The notes below the pieces were generated by a model. It did no database searches and had not been told where the DNA came from. It was given only the letters and a program-made list of their open reading frames with translations. This document shows, piece after piece, positions 37,010 through 49,460 of a stretch of DNA of 64,000 nucleotides. Origin of the DNA: Planococcus citri (lineage: Eukaryota; Arthropoda; Insecta; Hemiptera; Pseudococcidae); contig NC_088681.1 in assembly GCF_950023065.1 (NCBI RefSeq), positions 5,208,001-5,272,000 on the forward strand. The letters are read 5' to 3'. The translations under genes were made by a program, and so were the position numbers. The number at the start of each line of letters is the position of its first letter. Within the stretch, counting starts at the first letter, position 1.

Positions 37010-39085
37010 CATTTACTTACAAGGTGACCCCCCCCCCCGGGTGATAATCTTCGATTTGAATGAAACTTGAACTGCTAGAAAGAGGACCTCAAAAAACACC
37101 CATCCCCTCAATTTTCAGCTGCTCAAGTTGATTTTTAGATTTTTGGCGAGCATTTGAAATTTTGTGTACACAGCTACAGCTGTTAAACACAGAAAACGAG
37201 AAAAAATTACAAATATCCATCTCTCCCGCGTATCAATTTCCGGAGCTCAAATGTTGGCCAAATGCAGTTTTCTAGATACCTGATCGACACATACCACCAT
37301 TGGCCGGATCCGGCCTTCAAGTCAGAAAACAGGATTTTTTACAATTGAATCGGTGAGTACGGAAAGGGGATAAGTCCATTTTTGCGTTTTTCAGGAATAA
37401 CAAAAAACTGATTCATTCAAAAATCAAAAAATTTTAGTAAACATGCTTAAGGTCATTGAAAGAGGACCCCAAGACACAACTTTTAGCGCAGTTTCCAAAA
37501 AAACATATTCACGTGCGCCGGTGCTGTTGCTGCCTAAACAAATGAGACTTAGACCCTTTCTGCACCCAATCGACAAACTTTTGAAATTTCTCGGGCACGA
37601 ATGGGACTTGATTCTACATCTAAGTACATCATTTAGACTGCTATCTCGTTTAAATTGACCAAAAACCCCTTGAGTTCTAAGACTTTTTGCCGAAGTGTTA
37701 ATTTTTTCATCATTTTTCAGTTCAGAGATTAACTTAAATTTCAAAAATTGGTCTTCTCAAAAATGTTAGTTATTTTTCAAGGAATTTAAAACATTTTACA
37801 AAAAAGTCATAAATGCGGATCCGCCCTTTTTCTGCGCCCATACCAATTTTCCGGCAGTTTTGCGGAAATCTGACATCACCAGTCGATCCGCCGTACTTTG
37901 AAACCCCCATTTCCGCAAAAAAAATTGTTTTTGAAAATGTGACTTGTTTCCTTTCCATACTCACCGATTCAATTTTTTCTCTTATTTTTGGTGAATTCGA
38001 AAAATGACTGTTTCTCCCGACCACTTGAACTTATAAGCAGCTGAAATTTTGGCCGAAGGATCTATGCTTGATACCTAATCGACTAATACTACCGCCGGCC
38101 AGATCTGGAATTATCATCAGAAATCGAATTTTCTGTCCATCCGGTAGTTTATAAATGCTTTTGGAAAATTTGAAAATTCAGTAAAATCAGCTCTTGTAAT
38201 GAACTTCAGGAGCTCAAATTTTGGTTAAAAAGTCTGTGGTAGATACCAAATCGACCCATACACCATTAGCCGGATCCGGCTTTCTGGTCAGAAAACAGGA
38301 TTTCTTACTTGTTTTCTCCTATTTTCGGTGAATTTGAAAAATGACCGTTTCTCCCCACCAAATATAAAAATTTTAACTGCTCAAGTTCATGTGGTGGGGA
38401 GAAACGGTCATTTTTCAAATTCAACGAAAATGAGAAAAAAAAATAAAAAATTCTGTTTTCTGGCCAGAAGGCCGGATCCGGCCAATTTGGTATCTAGCAC
38501 AGACTGTTTGACCAAAATTTGAGCACTGGAAGTACATTAGATGAGCTGGTTCAACTGGTTTTTCAGTTCTTTCAATGACATACCTATGTAAGTATAAAGA
38601 ATCAGATGGGCAACAAATATGATTTCTGACAATAATTCCAGATCCAGCCGGCGGTAGTATTAGTCGATTAGGTATAAAGCATAGACCCTTCGGCCAAAAT
38701 TTCAATTGCTCAAGTTCATGTGGTGTGTTGCTGCCTAAACAAATGGGACCCTTTCTGCACCCAATCGCGACAAAATTTCTTTTGAAATTGCTCGGGCACG
38801 AATGGGGCTTGATTCTACATCCAAGTTCATCATTTAGACTGCTATCTCGTTTAAATTGACCAAAAACCCCCTTGAGGTATACGACTTTTTGCCGAAGTTG
38901 TTAATTTTTTCATCATTTTTCAGTTTAGAGATTAACTTAAATTTCAAAAAATGGTCTTCTCAAAAATGTTAGTTATTTTTCAAGGAATTTAAAAATTTTT
39001 ACAAAAAAGTCATAAATGCGGATCCGGCCCTTTTCTGTGCCCAAATACCAATTTTCCGGCAGTTTTGCAGAAATCTGACATCGTG
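37010..39085. repeat. Complex repeat with CCGGATCCGG motifs
   Basis: Repeated and partly inverted blocks: GGCCGGATCCGGC-type sites (37310, 38275, 38470), the block around GGACCCCAAGACACAAC-CACCCAATCG (37440-37960, again 38715-39085), and GAGAAACGGTCATTTTTCAA inverted pairs near 38340/38400. The same block recurs at 45990-46680. No coding frame is credible. Confidence 0.65.
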
Positions 39086-39162
39086 TTCAGCAAGAGTACT
39101 ATTCATATCGCACCTTGGGAGTAATAAGGTTACATCTCAAAAAAGTGAAATTTTACAGGAGA

Positions 39163-41067
39163 ATGATACACTAACTCAGCTGATATAGCAAAACTATTCA
39201 GCCAACATTTTGCAACAGTTGGAAAAAATGGAGTATGCTCTTCTCAAACACAGGACCCACTATCCCTTATTCCAGTAAATGATTCTTCAATATTTGTATT
39301 ACCAGCTACTGCTGCTGAAGTATCCAATATAATACAAGGTCTCAAAAATTCTAATTCAAGGGATAAATATGATCTAGATGTAGGCCTTATCAAACAATCT
39401 GACCAGTATATATCCCATATACTTGCTGATCTTTTTAATGACTCTATAGATCAGGGAACATTTCCAGACTGCTTGAAAGTAAGTATTGTAACACCTGTTC
39501 ACAAGAAAGGGGAAAAATCAAACTTAGGCAACTATAGGCCCATTTCTGTAACGCCAGTATTCTCAAAAATTTTTGAACGGCTGCTATATAATAGACTACT
39601 CAGATTTCTATCATCTCATAGCATTCTAAGTGAAACTCAGTTTGGCTTCCGTCGTGGAAAAAACACTACCCAAGCAATATTTCATTTACTTAACAAAATT
39701 CTTCAAGCTGGCCAAGATGGTGAAAATTCTTTGGCAGTGTTTTGTGATTTATCAAAAGCGTTTGATACAATGAACCACAAAATACTGTTGAGAAAGCTGG
39801 AGAAATATGGGATAAGGGGTACAGTCCACAGTTGGCTAAAATCCTTCCTTGAAAAAAGGGTACAAATAATAAAAATCCTAAATGGTGAGACTTGCACCTT
39901 TTCTGAAGAGAAAATAATAGACATAGGGGTCCCCTAAGGCTCCATACTTGGACCTTTACTGTTTATTCTCTATGTTAATGATTTGTCATCCTACATTAAT
40001 GCACTCCTAACTCAGTTTGCAGATGACACAACTATGTTGTTGAAGGTAGGTAGCTGGGACTCACTACTAAAAACAACACAACATGTTCTCCAAAACTTAA
40101 TTTCTTGGTTTAATGCAAATGGCATGAGCTTGAACTTGGAAAAAACAGTGACAGTGCCTTTTAATGTAACCCCCAAGGAGGCCAACCTGGTAGCAGAAAC
40201 TTTCTCGCCTCTACCAAATGTTTCTAGTGTTGCAAAATTTTTAGGGGTTGATGTTCAATGCAATTTAAAATGGGATGTATACATTAATAAATTAACCTGT
40301 CATTTGTCATCTATAAACTTTCTACTCTTTCAGCTAAGACAAATTACAAATCAAAAAACTCTCAGACTTGCATATTTTGGACTATTCCACTCTACATTGG
40401 CCTATGGGGTGGTTTTTTGGGGAGGTAATGCATCATATGTCAAGCAAATTCTCACACTACAAAAACGTGCGATAAGAACAATTTATAAAATACCTCTAAG
40501 ACAAACATGCAGGCCCATCTTTGTTGATAATAAAATCCTCACTACAATATCACAATATATTTTGGACATATCTCTCATGGTTTATACTAAGGTTATAACC
40601 TTTCCAAAAATTACCCATCCATACAGCACAAGATCACTAGGTAACCTTAGAACTCCCCACCACTGTACAAAACTTCTCCAGTGTAGTGCTGTATCATCTG
40701 CAGCAAAAGTATACAATCGGATTCCAGGGAGTGTTAAAAACCAGCCAACTGCAAAACAATTTAAAATTGCTCTCAAAGAATGGCTGATCAATAGTGCTTT
40801 TTACACCCTGGAGGAATATCTTAGCTACTCTGATCAATAATTGCTTGAATTTTGATTTTGTATGTATAGTTTCAAATCTTCATCTTTTTATGTTTTAATC
40901 ATGTCTTTTATTTTATTTAAATCTGAAAATTGTATCTTATACGTAGATAAGTAATCAAAAATTTTTACAGTTTTCAATTATGTAATGCTCAACGTGATAT
41001 AATGGCAGCATTGCTGCCGCATGTATCTCAAATATACAATTTGAATTTGAATTTGAATTTGAATTTG
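39163..41067 (+). pseudogene. Near-intact LINE reverse transcriptase, 5' truncated
   Basis: Frame from about 39173 (ADIAKLFSQHFATVGKN) through the RT domain to TAA at 40838-40840, about 555 codons. Landmarks: VTPVHKKGEKSNLGNYRPIS, QFGFRRGKNTTQAIFHLL, VFCDLSKAFDTMNHKILL (catalytic Asp), GSILGPLLFILYVNDL, TQFADDTTML (catalytic pair), KFLGVD, and the C-terminal YNRIPG...KEWLINSAFYTLEEYL module. Only one break is evident: an in-frame TAA at 39936 where the family has Gln (GVPQGS). No endonuclease is present, so the copy is 5' truncated. The 3' end is a (GAATTT)n tail, 41041-41066. This tail type and the C-terminal module suggest a Jockey/CR1-group clade; the exact clade is uncertain. GATA flanks both ends. 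Confidence 0.88.
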
Positions 41068-41361
41068 ATATTCTTTTTTTGAAAAACTTGATTCAGTATT
41101 TTCATCAACTTATAATTAATTGTGAGGAATGAATAGCAGCTCATTTTAAAGATCCGGTATCATACCTTCATTTAGTATAAGAACATTTTGAAAAATAAAA
41201 TCCTAAAGAGGAAATACATATTTCAATGTTTGGAAAATATTTTGAGTAATAACCTTTCATTAAAATTGATCTGGAGGCGAAAGGAAGTGCCCAAAAAAAA
41301 TTTCATGTTAACAAAGTTGTAGAGAATTACATGTCCAATCGACATACCTACTGTCTTTAGT

Positions 41362-41890
41362 TGATAAAATAATAAGGTGCTGTCAGTCCAAACATATGTA
41401 CGATCGTATCCTCTGCTGGTTTAATAGGGTGCATACTGCACAACTGTTAATGCAATAATACGAATTACTCACCCCGGCTATGGGATTTCACTTGTACACT
41501 CACAAACACAATAAATTTATCATGCCAAATCGTGGAAACGAATATATTGTCATAAAACAACACAAGTTATCAAGCTGACTCGGAGTTTAGGGAATTACAA
41601 AACATTAACTTGGGGTGATTTAACTTAACTTTTAACTAATTTTAGCTTAAATTATACAAAAACTCTTAAACTGCAGGCCGGAGCTCACGATATTTAAGTA
41701 CACATTAACTTGGCAATCCGATGACTTGCGAAAACAAACTACACGTTGGTCCAGTTGCCAAAGAAGCTGGAAGGCTCATTTGGCACCTTGACCACGTCAT
41801 TGTTACCAACCACATCACCACACGGTGCTGGAAGGGTTAAACTACTCTTTTACATTATTGTTGTTACCATTAAGGCATATCCATCTAACA
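41362..41890. mobile_element. Probable solo LTR
   Basis: 529 bp beginning TG (TGATAAAATAATAAGG) and ending CA (CATCTAACA), flanked by TAGT direct repeats (41358-41361 and 41891-41894). It interrupts sequence that is continuous in the copy at 55.8-56.4 kb. No internal retroelement genes. Confidence 0.65.
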
Positions 41891-42156
41891 TAGTTTTTTT
41901 CAATAGTGCTTATTTTTGAGTTTTTCTCAAAAAACTAAAATTTCATTATATGTGCAAATTCATTTTTCTGAAAAATTGTCAATTTAAATGTTTTTTCCAT
42001 TTGGTACAAACCAATAAAAAACACATTTCTTGTGACTATTTCTATCTGACAAACATTCAAAACAATCAAAACCGTTTTTTAACTTTATGTACAAAATTTA
42101 CTCAAAAAAGGCAGAGTTTTTTGAGATGTAACCTCATTACTCCCGAGGTGCGATAT

Positions 42157-44393
42157 GAAAATGATACCCATATTGTCGATCTTCTTTCACCCCAAAATTG
42201 GGAAAGCTAAAGAAGGTCTTGGATTTTGACGGCAATAGCATAGATCAACGCAGAATTTCAAATACTTTCATTTGGGACTGGGCTTTTTTTTCAAAACAAA
42301 TTGGGTATGAGTTGCAGTGGAATAACACAATTTTTTCAGAAATTCCCCATCTTTGAGGGCCCATATCCTCCCTTTAGGATACCTTTCAACTCAAAATGAC
42401 AGGTTCTGCTGAATTTGGTAAAAATCCATCTTCTTATTTTTAAGCATGTTTCACGAAAAAACTCAGTTTTGGGAAACCCCCTCCCCCAATGTGACCCTTA
42501 GGGGGGGGGGCCTAACTGCATATCTAACTTCATATTCATGTTCAGCGAGTTCGATTCATATGAAGACGATACCATATTGTCGATCTTCCAAAAATGGGTG
42601 AGGAGGGGTGCCTATGGCCCCAAAATTGGGGGTTTCAAGAAGTTGGTTGGTTTTACATTGTTTTTAGAGGCCCGCATGCAAAATTTCAGAATTATATCAC
42701 CGGTGGTATCGCTTTTTTTGGTAGTGCCGTGACTCGTGACACAAAAAACGCATTTTTGAGTGTATTTTGAGTTTTTGAGGATGACCAACCTGGAGAACAA
42801 ATTTGAAAAAAATGCCAATTATAGTAGGTACCTACTCATGAAGATACATTTTTGAAAGTAAAAAAAATTTGTGTACAAGAATTAATAGGTTCGGAGATAC
42901 GGTGGTTTCAATTTTTTTTGTCAATACCTATCTCCCCCTTGGGATTCCAAAAAATTTTGAAAAAATTCACGTTGTGTTAGACTGTATACAAGCACTATCG
43001 TGATAGGATTGAGGATGAGAAATACTCCTTAGCGAGAGAAAGATTACAAGTCTCTTTATACAGATACTCGCGATATCAAGAAGGAACTATTTACTTACCC
43101 CTTGCTAGCTTAGCGGATACCACTTTAATGTCGTATACGTCAACATAATTAACCAACCAATGTATAAATTAGGCTCACTTTTGTGAAATAATAACACATA
43201 GGTTTGTTTCTCCAATGTAATCGTTGTAGTCAGGTTATATTAGTCTCTTAATGATAAGGTTTTCTCAAATGTATAAATTCACCATAAAACGTAAATAGAA
43301 AAGAGACACTGTGCTCGACCACCTATCACATGTAAGATACAAATTTACCTGCCCCTTTTGAGGGCAAACGAGATGGAAAAATACACTTTCTCACGATTAA
43401 GCCATGTGAAAGCGGACTAACTACTCAAGGTCCTACGATTCATAGATTGCCAAAGTCCTGGTCTGGACAAACTCACGTATCTATACCACAACGGACAAAC
43501 AAGAAGTGATTTTGAGATCAAACCTAGCTAAAGTTATACCTAAAAGCTGTGGAATCGATCTCGAAAGCTGATAGGCTAGCGCTATACTTTTACCAAAAAG
43601 TGGGGGAAATATAATAACCTATAATATTACGATGTTACGATGCAACCCCCCCCCCCCCCGCTGATATAATAACATTCGCGCGGACGCCCGCTGGGATTCA
43701 ATAATACTTCGAATTTGCGAGTACTTACATCTTACCTTGATAAATCAAACGATCCCTAATGTTGTCAAGACCTAAAGGATGGAATTAACCAAGTTCTATA
43801 GGATCTTCACCAACTTAAGAATCATTACGTAATGCACTGCCAAGATAGTGAGGCCATAATGCAACCTTACAGTTGATAGACTCATGTTTTTTCCATATTA
43901 TATTTTGGGTGAATTTGTAATTTTGTATTCAAAACTCGTTGAAGTATGATTTTTTCCCCGAAAAAAAGAAAGTTTTTTGGTCATAGTGGGCAAGGGGGTG
44001 GGGTGGGGAAATTTTTTTAGCTCCAACATTTTTTTTAAATACACCCAACAATGTTTCGTCAAAATTTCAAAAATCCGAGGACAGGGGCATTTCACCTATT
44101 TTACCCCAGAATACCCAAACTGTGGTGTATTTGGCACGTTATGGATGTAAGCTCCGTGACTAGACTCTTGCGTTATGTGAATTTTGATGATGAAAATCTG
44201 TCTCTACAGTGGATTTTATTCATTTTGTACATCTGTAGCGCGGTAATTCGCTTCAGAATCTGTTTGCCTTTAACGATGCTTCTGCACTCTGCAGCATTAA
44301 ACGAAGCATGCTGCTACTACATATAACGCTTCATCAAAAATGGATGAAATTATAGAGCAAATTGAATTTATCGAAGGTCGTATTTATGAAGTA
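42157..44393. other. Unassigned repeat-derived stretch
   Basis: 42160-42960 repeats a GATACCATATTGTCGATCTT motif with TCATATGAAGACGA (also near 28520). 42970-43870 is more complex, non-repetitive within the window, with one C-run at 43641-43658. I found no frame with recognisable homology or clean exon borders. Confidence 0.4.
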
Positions 44394-44823
44394 CAGTAGA
44401 CTCCCGATTATCCGATGTCAATTGGGGCAGAGAGACATCGGATAACTGAAAAAGTCGGATAATCGATTTTTAATTTTTTTATAGAAATTCAATGAATAAA
44501 GGTTGGGACACCAAAATTAGTATAATTAAAAACTTTGAAATTATTTACCTAAGTAACAGAAAAAGTTGATTCTCATGTCAGGTATGAAAAAATAAAGAAC
44601 TCAACACATCAGATTCGTCAATTTTTTTATCAAAAAGAGTATTAGGCTATGTGAGACCAAAACTGTAATTTGACATAAATTTGATCAAAAATTCAGCACA
44701 AGTCGGATAAAAAACACTATCCGATTTTTTCTGGTCGATTAATCGGAAGACTTCGGATGCACTTTTTTGATCGGATAATCGATAATTCGGATAATCGGAG
44801 GTCGGATAATCGGGAGTCTACTG
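44394..44823. mobile_element. pogo/Tigger-like MITE, TA target
   Basis: Perfect ends CAGTAGACTCCCGATTATCC and its inverse, flanked by TA (44392-44393 and 44824-44825). Extra internal TCGGATAATCG repeats lie near both termini. 430 bp, no transposase. The CAGTAGACTCCCGATTATCCG terminus style is that of Tigger/pogo families. Confidence 0.9.
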
Positions 44824-44919
44824 TACATAGATTTGATCAGTGATCAGTGGATGTGAAAATGAATGAGGGAATCGTTTGATTAAACATGCAAGCATGATTA
44901 GTTTGCTGAGGCTAATTGT

Positions 44920-45225
44920 TGGCACTTAGGCAACCTCATATTTGTGTTCGGGTTGAAAATGGGCTTAATTGATACTTCAGACCCTAAAACAACAAACAGA
45001 GTGGGGTTTTTCAATTCAAGTTGTTTTTGTGGTCAAGAGAGACTGTCAAAGTTGCAAAAACCACCATTTTTGCAACTTTGACAGTCTCTCTTGACCACAA
45101 AAACAACTTGAATTGAAAAACCCAACTCTGTTTGTTGTTTTAGGGTCTGAATTAGTATCAATTAAGCCCATTTTCAACCCGAACACAAAAAAAAAAGGTC
45201 AAAAAAAGTTGCCTAGTGTAAGCTT
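44920..45225. repeat. Near-perfect snapback, ~140 bp arms
   Basis: Arms run from TTAGGCAAC (44926) to the centre near 45067 and back to GTTGCCTAG (45208). Only a few mismatches are present (CTTCAGACCC vs GGGTCTGAA, TGGGG vs CCCAA). The loop is about 8 bases (AACCACCA). A transcript would form a very long hairpin. Confidence 0.9.
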
Positions 45226-45989
45226 TTCACACATAATCTTTTGTAAATGTTGACCAGATTTGGTGAACATTTGAAATTTTTACCCTCACCCTGTCCTTAT
45301 TTCATTGAAGTAAGCCAAGTTGCCAGTTTATTTGTGTAATTTAATTAGGTAAGTAATTGTTTTATTGTTCAAGTAACATTACTTTTAGTTTGAAAGGATT
45401 AGAAAACGAGCCCTTTTTTATGTGTAGTTTGTACATATAATATGGTTATCTCGTACATACGAGTAGGTTATACAATAATGTTTGTACAAGTCTCTCACGT
45501 GTAGAGTAAGTTTTTGAACGATGACACAGGAGAAATTCACATTTTCATGATTGACTACATAATGTAGTGGATAAGTACATAGTTTAACCATTTTCCCAAT
45601 GATTTCGATTAACTTTAAGGATATTTTGATTTTTCAATATCTATTAATTCAATAAATTCTATGCTGGTTTTTCTGCTTTTCTGTTAAATGGTATTCCCAG
45701 GTGAAATACGTGAAATGGTCCTGTTCCCAGATTTGGAAAATTATGATGGATCATTGTTGGGTACCTTTTAAAAAATTTTCGAGTGGAATTTCCGCCCCTC
45801 AACCCACCCTCCACCTTTGGACAGCATAACCAAAAATCGATATTCACGAGTAGTGGAAAGAAAATTCTGTTACCACGCGAAATGTGTAGGGGAAGCATGG
45901 GCCTTTCAACATGATTTATTTCAAAAATTTTCATTATACTTACTTAGTGGTGGGGGGTCAAATTGACAAAAGAATTCTTTGAACCACCA

Positions 45990-46680
45990 CAGCTCCGGGT
46001 TGAATGGTTTATCATGAAAAATGTGTCTTTTTACAAGTGAATCGGTGAGAACCGAAATGGGCTAAGTCACATTTTCGCATTTTTCAGGAATGACAAAAAA
46101 CTGATTAATTTGAAAATCAAAAAATTTTGGTAAACATGCTGAAGGTCATTAAAAGAGAACCCCAAGACATAATTTTTAGCACAGTTTCAAAAAAAAAATC
46201 ATATGCGCCGGGGCTGTTGCTTCCTAAAGAAATGGGACTTAGACCCTTTCTGCACCCAATCGCGACAAAATTTCTTTTGAAATTGCTCGGGCACGAATGG
46301 GGCTTGATTCTACATCTAAGAACATCACTTGGACCGCTATCTCGTTTAAATTGACCAAAACCCCTTGAGGTGTAAGACTTTTTGCCGAAGTTGTTAATAT
46401 TTTCGTCTCTTTTTTCAGTACAGAAATTAACTTGAATTTCAAAAAATGGTCTTCTCGAAAATGTTAGTTATTTTTCAATGAATTCAAAAAATTTAGCAGA
46501 AAAGTCGTCAATGCGGACCCGACCCTTTTCTGCACCCAAATATGTACCACTTTCCCGGCAGTTTTGCGGAAATCTGACATCATCAGTCGATCCGCCGCGC
46601 CGTACTTTGAAACCCCCATATCCGTGAAAAAAATTCCGATATTGTGACTTGGTCCCTTTCTGCTCTCATCGATTTAAGTA
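45990..46680. repeat. Second copy of 37.4 kb complex repeat
   Basis: Matches 37330-37960 in the same orientation with small indels (GGTAAACATGCTGAAGGTCA, GACCCTTTCTGCACCCAATC, TCTGACATCATCAGTCGATC). No genes. 45226-45990 beside it is unassigned. Confidence 0.7.
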
Positions 46681-47597
46681 AGTATACTTTCTTCCTACCA
46701 ATTCATGCAACTAAAATTTTGTTTGCAAAAGGCTCATATTTGCAAAAAAAAAAACTGAAAAATACGCGTTTTTCACGTTTCTTCTTTTTTTTTTGAAATA
46801 GGTATGCGAAAAATGTACAGAACAAAACATGTTGAGCATCAAATGTTACCCTAGAAAACGTGTTCAAAAGGTTATCAAAATACTCATCCACTGAAGTTAG
46901 CAAGGATTGTAGTCATGAGCTCTGTGATTAAAAAAAACGCCAAAATAATTCAAATTGAGGTCAGAGCAATTCAGTTACAAGTCTCACATTCTTTTCAATT
47001 TAAACATGTTTCCACAATGCTTGGTGAAAAAAAATCCTTCAAAATGAAAATATGGCGAGTTAACGTTACAGTAGCATACAAATCACTTTGGTGGTACACC
47101 AACAAAATCACAACAATACACAGTTTTTCAAAACCATGCTACGACAATACCGCTAACAATTTTGAAAAAATATATATATATATTGGGAGTGAAAGCCCTA
47201 TCATTTACAAAAATTCTAATGTGTTTGAACCAAACAAAAAAAATTCCAAAAGCTCATAAAAGCTCACTGAAATAAACTTGAAAAAATTGTCAGTTTTTCA
47301 GTTTTCCGCATTTACTGGACGAACCGTAGGTCCTAGCAAAAATCTGATGAATGTAATCTCAATAAGGAGAACTTCATTCTCTACAATTTTGGTTATACAT
47401 ATGAAATTTTCGTAGGATGCTCGGTTTCAAAACTGTAAGCCTTTGAAAATTGAGTAAAAAAAAACGTTGCTGCAGCTTTGTAATTAGGTATGTACTTGTA
47501 GTGACAGATTATATAACCTACATTATAAAATTTACCCAGTTAAACAATATAGGTCATCATGACACAGTCTACATTAATTTTCACCAAAATATTCTCT

Positions 47598-47757
47598 TTC
47601 ATGTTATTTTCCATAAGAACTCTTTTATCCTATCATATATCTACTTGTATGTTATTTTCCATGAGAACTCTCTTATCCTATCATATATCTACTTGTATGT
47701 TATTTTCCATAAGAACTCTTTTATCCTATCATATATCTACCTGTATGTTATTTTACA
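47598..47757. repeat. 48-bp minisatellite, about 3.3 units
   Basis: Units read ATGTTATTTTCCATAAGAAC followed by TCTTTTATCCTATCATATAT and CTACTTGT, with few changes. It immediately precedes a TATA/initiator pair. Confidence 0.9.
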
Positions 47758-47796
47758 TAAGACACTGTTTATTATATGTAGATACTAGTATTTTAG

Positions 47797-47930
47797 TATA
47801 TAAGCTCATGCAAACCCACTAACAGTATTCAGTTCTCTTCCAAGCTTTATTGGAATAACTTATAAGAAACATTTCTGTTTTTTATATTTAAAAGTGTTAG
47901 GTATAAAAATATTTCAAAGTGTTTTAAAGT
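47797..47930 (+). promoter_or_regulatory. Candidate Pol II core promoter and 5' non-coding exon
   Basis: TATATAAG at 47797 is followed 32-34 bases later by an arthropod-type initiator TCAGTT (A at 47831). A GTAAGTACC donor follows about 100 bp downstream (after 47929). No start codon with a long frame precedes the donor. The downstream exon is unknown; the next plus-strand coding exon found is at 51994. It could also belong to a transposon. Confidence 0.4.
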
Positions 47931-48218
47931 AAGTACCTATGTTGTGTTAAACAAAGTGAATAGAACATTTTCTCTTTAAACTGAATCGTTAAATCTGTCA
48001 CCACAGTACTCAAACTAGAAAAAAGAAAAATCATCTTATTTTTACTCAAACATTAAAGAAGTACAGTTTTGAAACTGAGCTGAAAGACTGACAATTTTCT
48101 CATGTCATTGTTTATTTTGGATTTTTTTTTTTTTGGTTCAAACACATCTAAATTTTAGTAAAGCATTGGGCTGTCACCCTCAATATTTTTTTTTTCAAAA
48201 TCGTTAGCGGTAAGTATT

Positions 48219-49460
48219 CCCTTATAGAAAAAAACACGATGTACATGTTGTACAACAGCAAGTTTTCAGGTAAAAACACGATGTACCTGTTGTACAACAG
48301 CAAGTTTTCAGGTGAAAACACAAAACTTGTTGTTCTACAACAAGTAACTAGGTGTACTACGATGAAAACTACTTGTACTCTTGATATTACTTGTTGTACA
48401 ATCAGCAAAAACATCTTTACATGATGTTTTGTGGTAAAACTACTTGTAGGTACAACTTGTTCTGGATGTACTTATTTTTAAAACTTGAACAACGTGAAAG
48501 TTTACTCATACAGATTTTGAAAAAAGCTAATAATAAATTCATCAAATAGCAAAAACCATTTTATTCAATTTTTTTTATGAAGTGAGCGAAAAATTTCATA
48601 GTATGTACACGTACACATCCCTTGTGTAAAACGAACTAGTAGTTATTTCAGTTACTTGTGAAACTGGTGGTTTTTCTACTAAACCGCTAATTTAATAAGT
48701 AGTGCACCTAAAAACTACCCATTCAATTTTTGCATTTTGATAGGGATACATTTTTTCTCTTTTGGGCCAATCAGAAACTTGGATTCTTGAATAAGCTGTA
48801 AGTCAGATCTAACCAGCTTCACCCATCTCAAAAGCAATAAATCAGTTTTCCTCATTTAATGAATTCATTTAAATAGATCTTTATTTTCATAAATAAAAAT
48901 AAAAAATAATCAAATTCGGTATTTTTTATTATCTTTCTTGAAATTTAATTGAGTAAAAAAAAAAAAAACAGATAATTTTGGTTTTGTCTACTTAAGTATT
49001 AAAATCGTCTTCCTTAGAATAAAAAAAAAAAAAAAAAAAAAAACCGGATGATTTTGGTGTTGTCTACATATTAAAATCATCTTCCTTGAAATTTTTTCAA
49101 GTCCAGAGCATTGAGAGGTGCATATAGAAGCTTTCAATGCCCATTCTCACAACAGCCCCGGTAGTCTAGTTGGTAAGACAGGTGGTACAATGTGTGGTGT
49201 GCGCGAGGTCCTGGGTTCGAGTCCCACCCCAAGCAGAAATTTTTTTTAGGTTTTTTGAATTTTTTTTTCGATTTTCACATCACTAGAGATACCAGTAGCC
49301 ACAAATGCTAGTAAATATCCTAGTACTTGAACATTTACTAGTTTGTTCTACAAAAAATGAAATTCAATGGTTACTGCATGTAGTACAAGTTGTAGAACAT
49401 GTTGTACTACAATGTCCCAATTTACACCAAGTTGCTGCAACGTGTTTTTTTCTATAATGG
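48219..49460. mobile_element. CCC-TIR element with internal tRNA-like unit (copy 2)
   Basis: Left CCCTTATAGAAAAAAACACG; right end reversed CCATTATAGAAAAAAACACG; TT on both sides (48217-48218 and 49461-49462). Subterminal TGTTGTACAACA repeats are present on the left and, diverged, on the right (CATGTTGTACTACA). It splits the right arm of a larger foldback whose left arm is at about 46915-47270. Two long A-runs (48955, 49022) flank ~60 bp duplicates. Confidence 0.78.
49121..49252 (+). other. tRNA-like Pol III unit with TATA-like box
   Basis: CATATAGA at 49121 precedes GCCCCGGTAGTCTAGTTGGT (49155, A-box), then CTGGGTTCGAGTCCCAC (B-box arm with 4 of 5 stem pairs), AAGCA and a TTTTTTTT terminator. 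The leader TTTTTTCAAGTCCAGAG is shared with 59850-59870. Anticodon loop not clear. Confidence 0.6.

Larger units (their letters stand above)
39104..42156. mobile_element. TIR element CACCTYGGGAGTAATAAGGT, copy 2, with two insertions
   Basis: The left end near 39104 (CGCACCTTGGGAGTAATAAG) and right end near 42156 (CTCATTACTCCCGAGGTGCG) are inverted. Internal sequence matches 55831-56420 once the LINE (39163-41067) and LTR (41362-41890) are taken out. Confidence 0.8.

Noticed and set aside
49155..49235. Functional tRNA gene
   Set aside because: T arm is good but the acceptor stem and anticodon arm do not form; treated as tRNA-derived.
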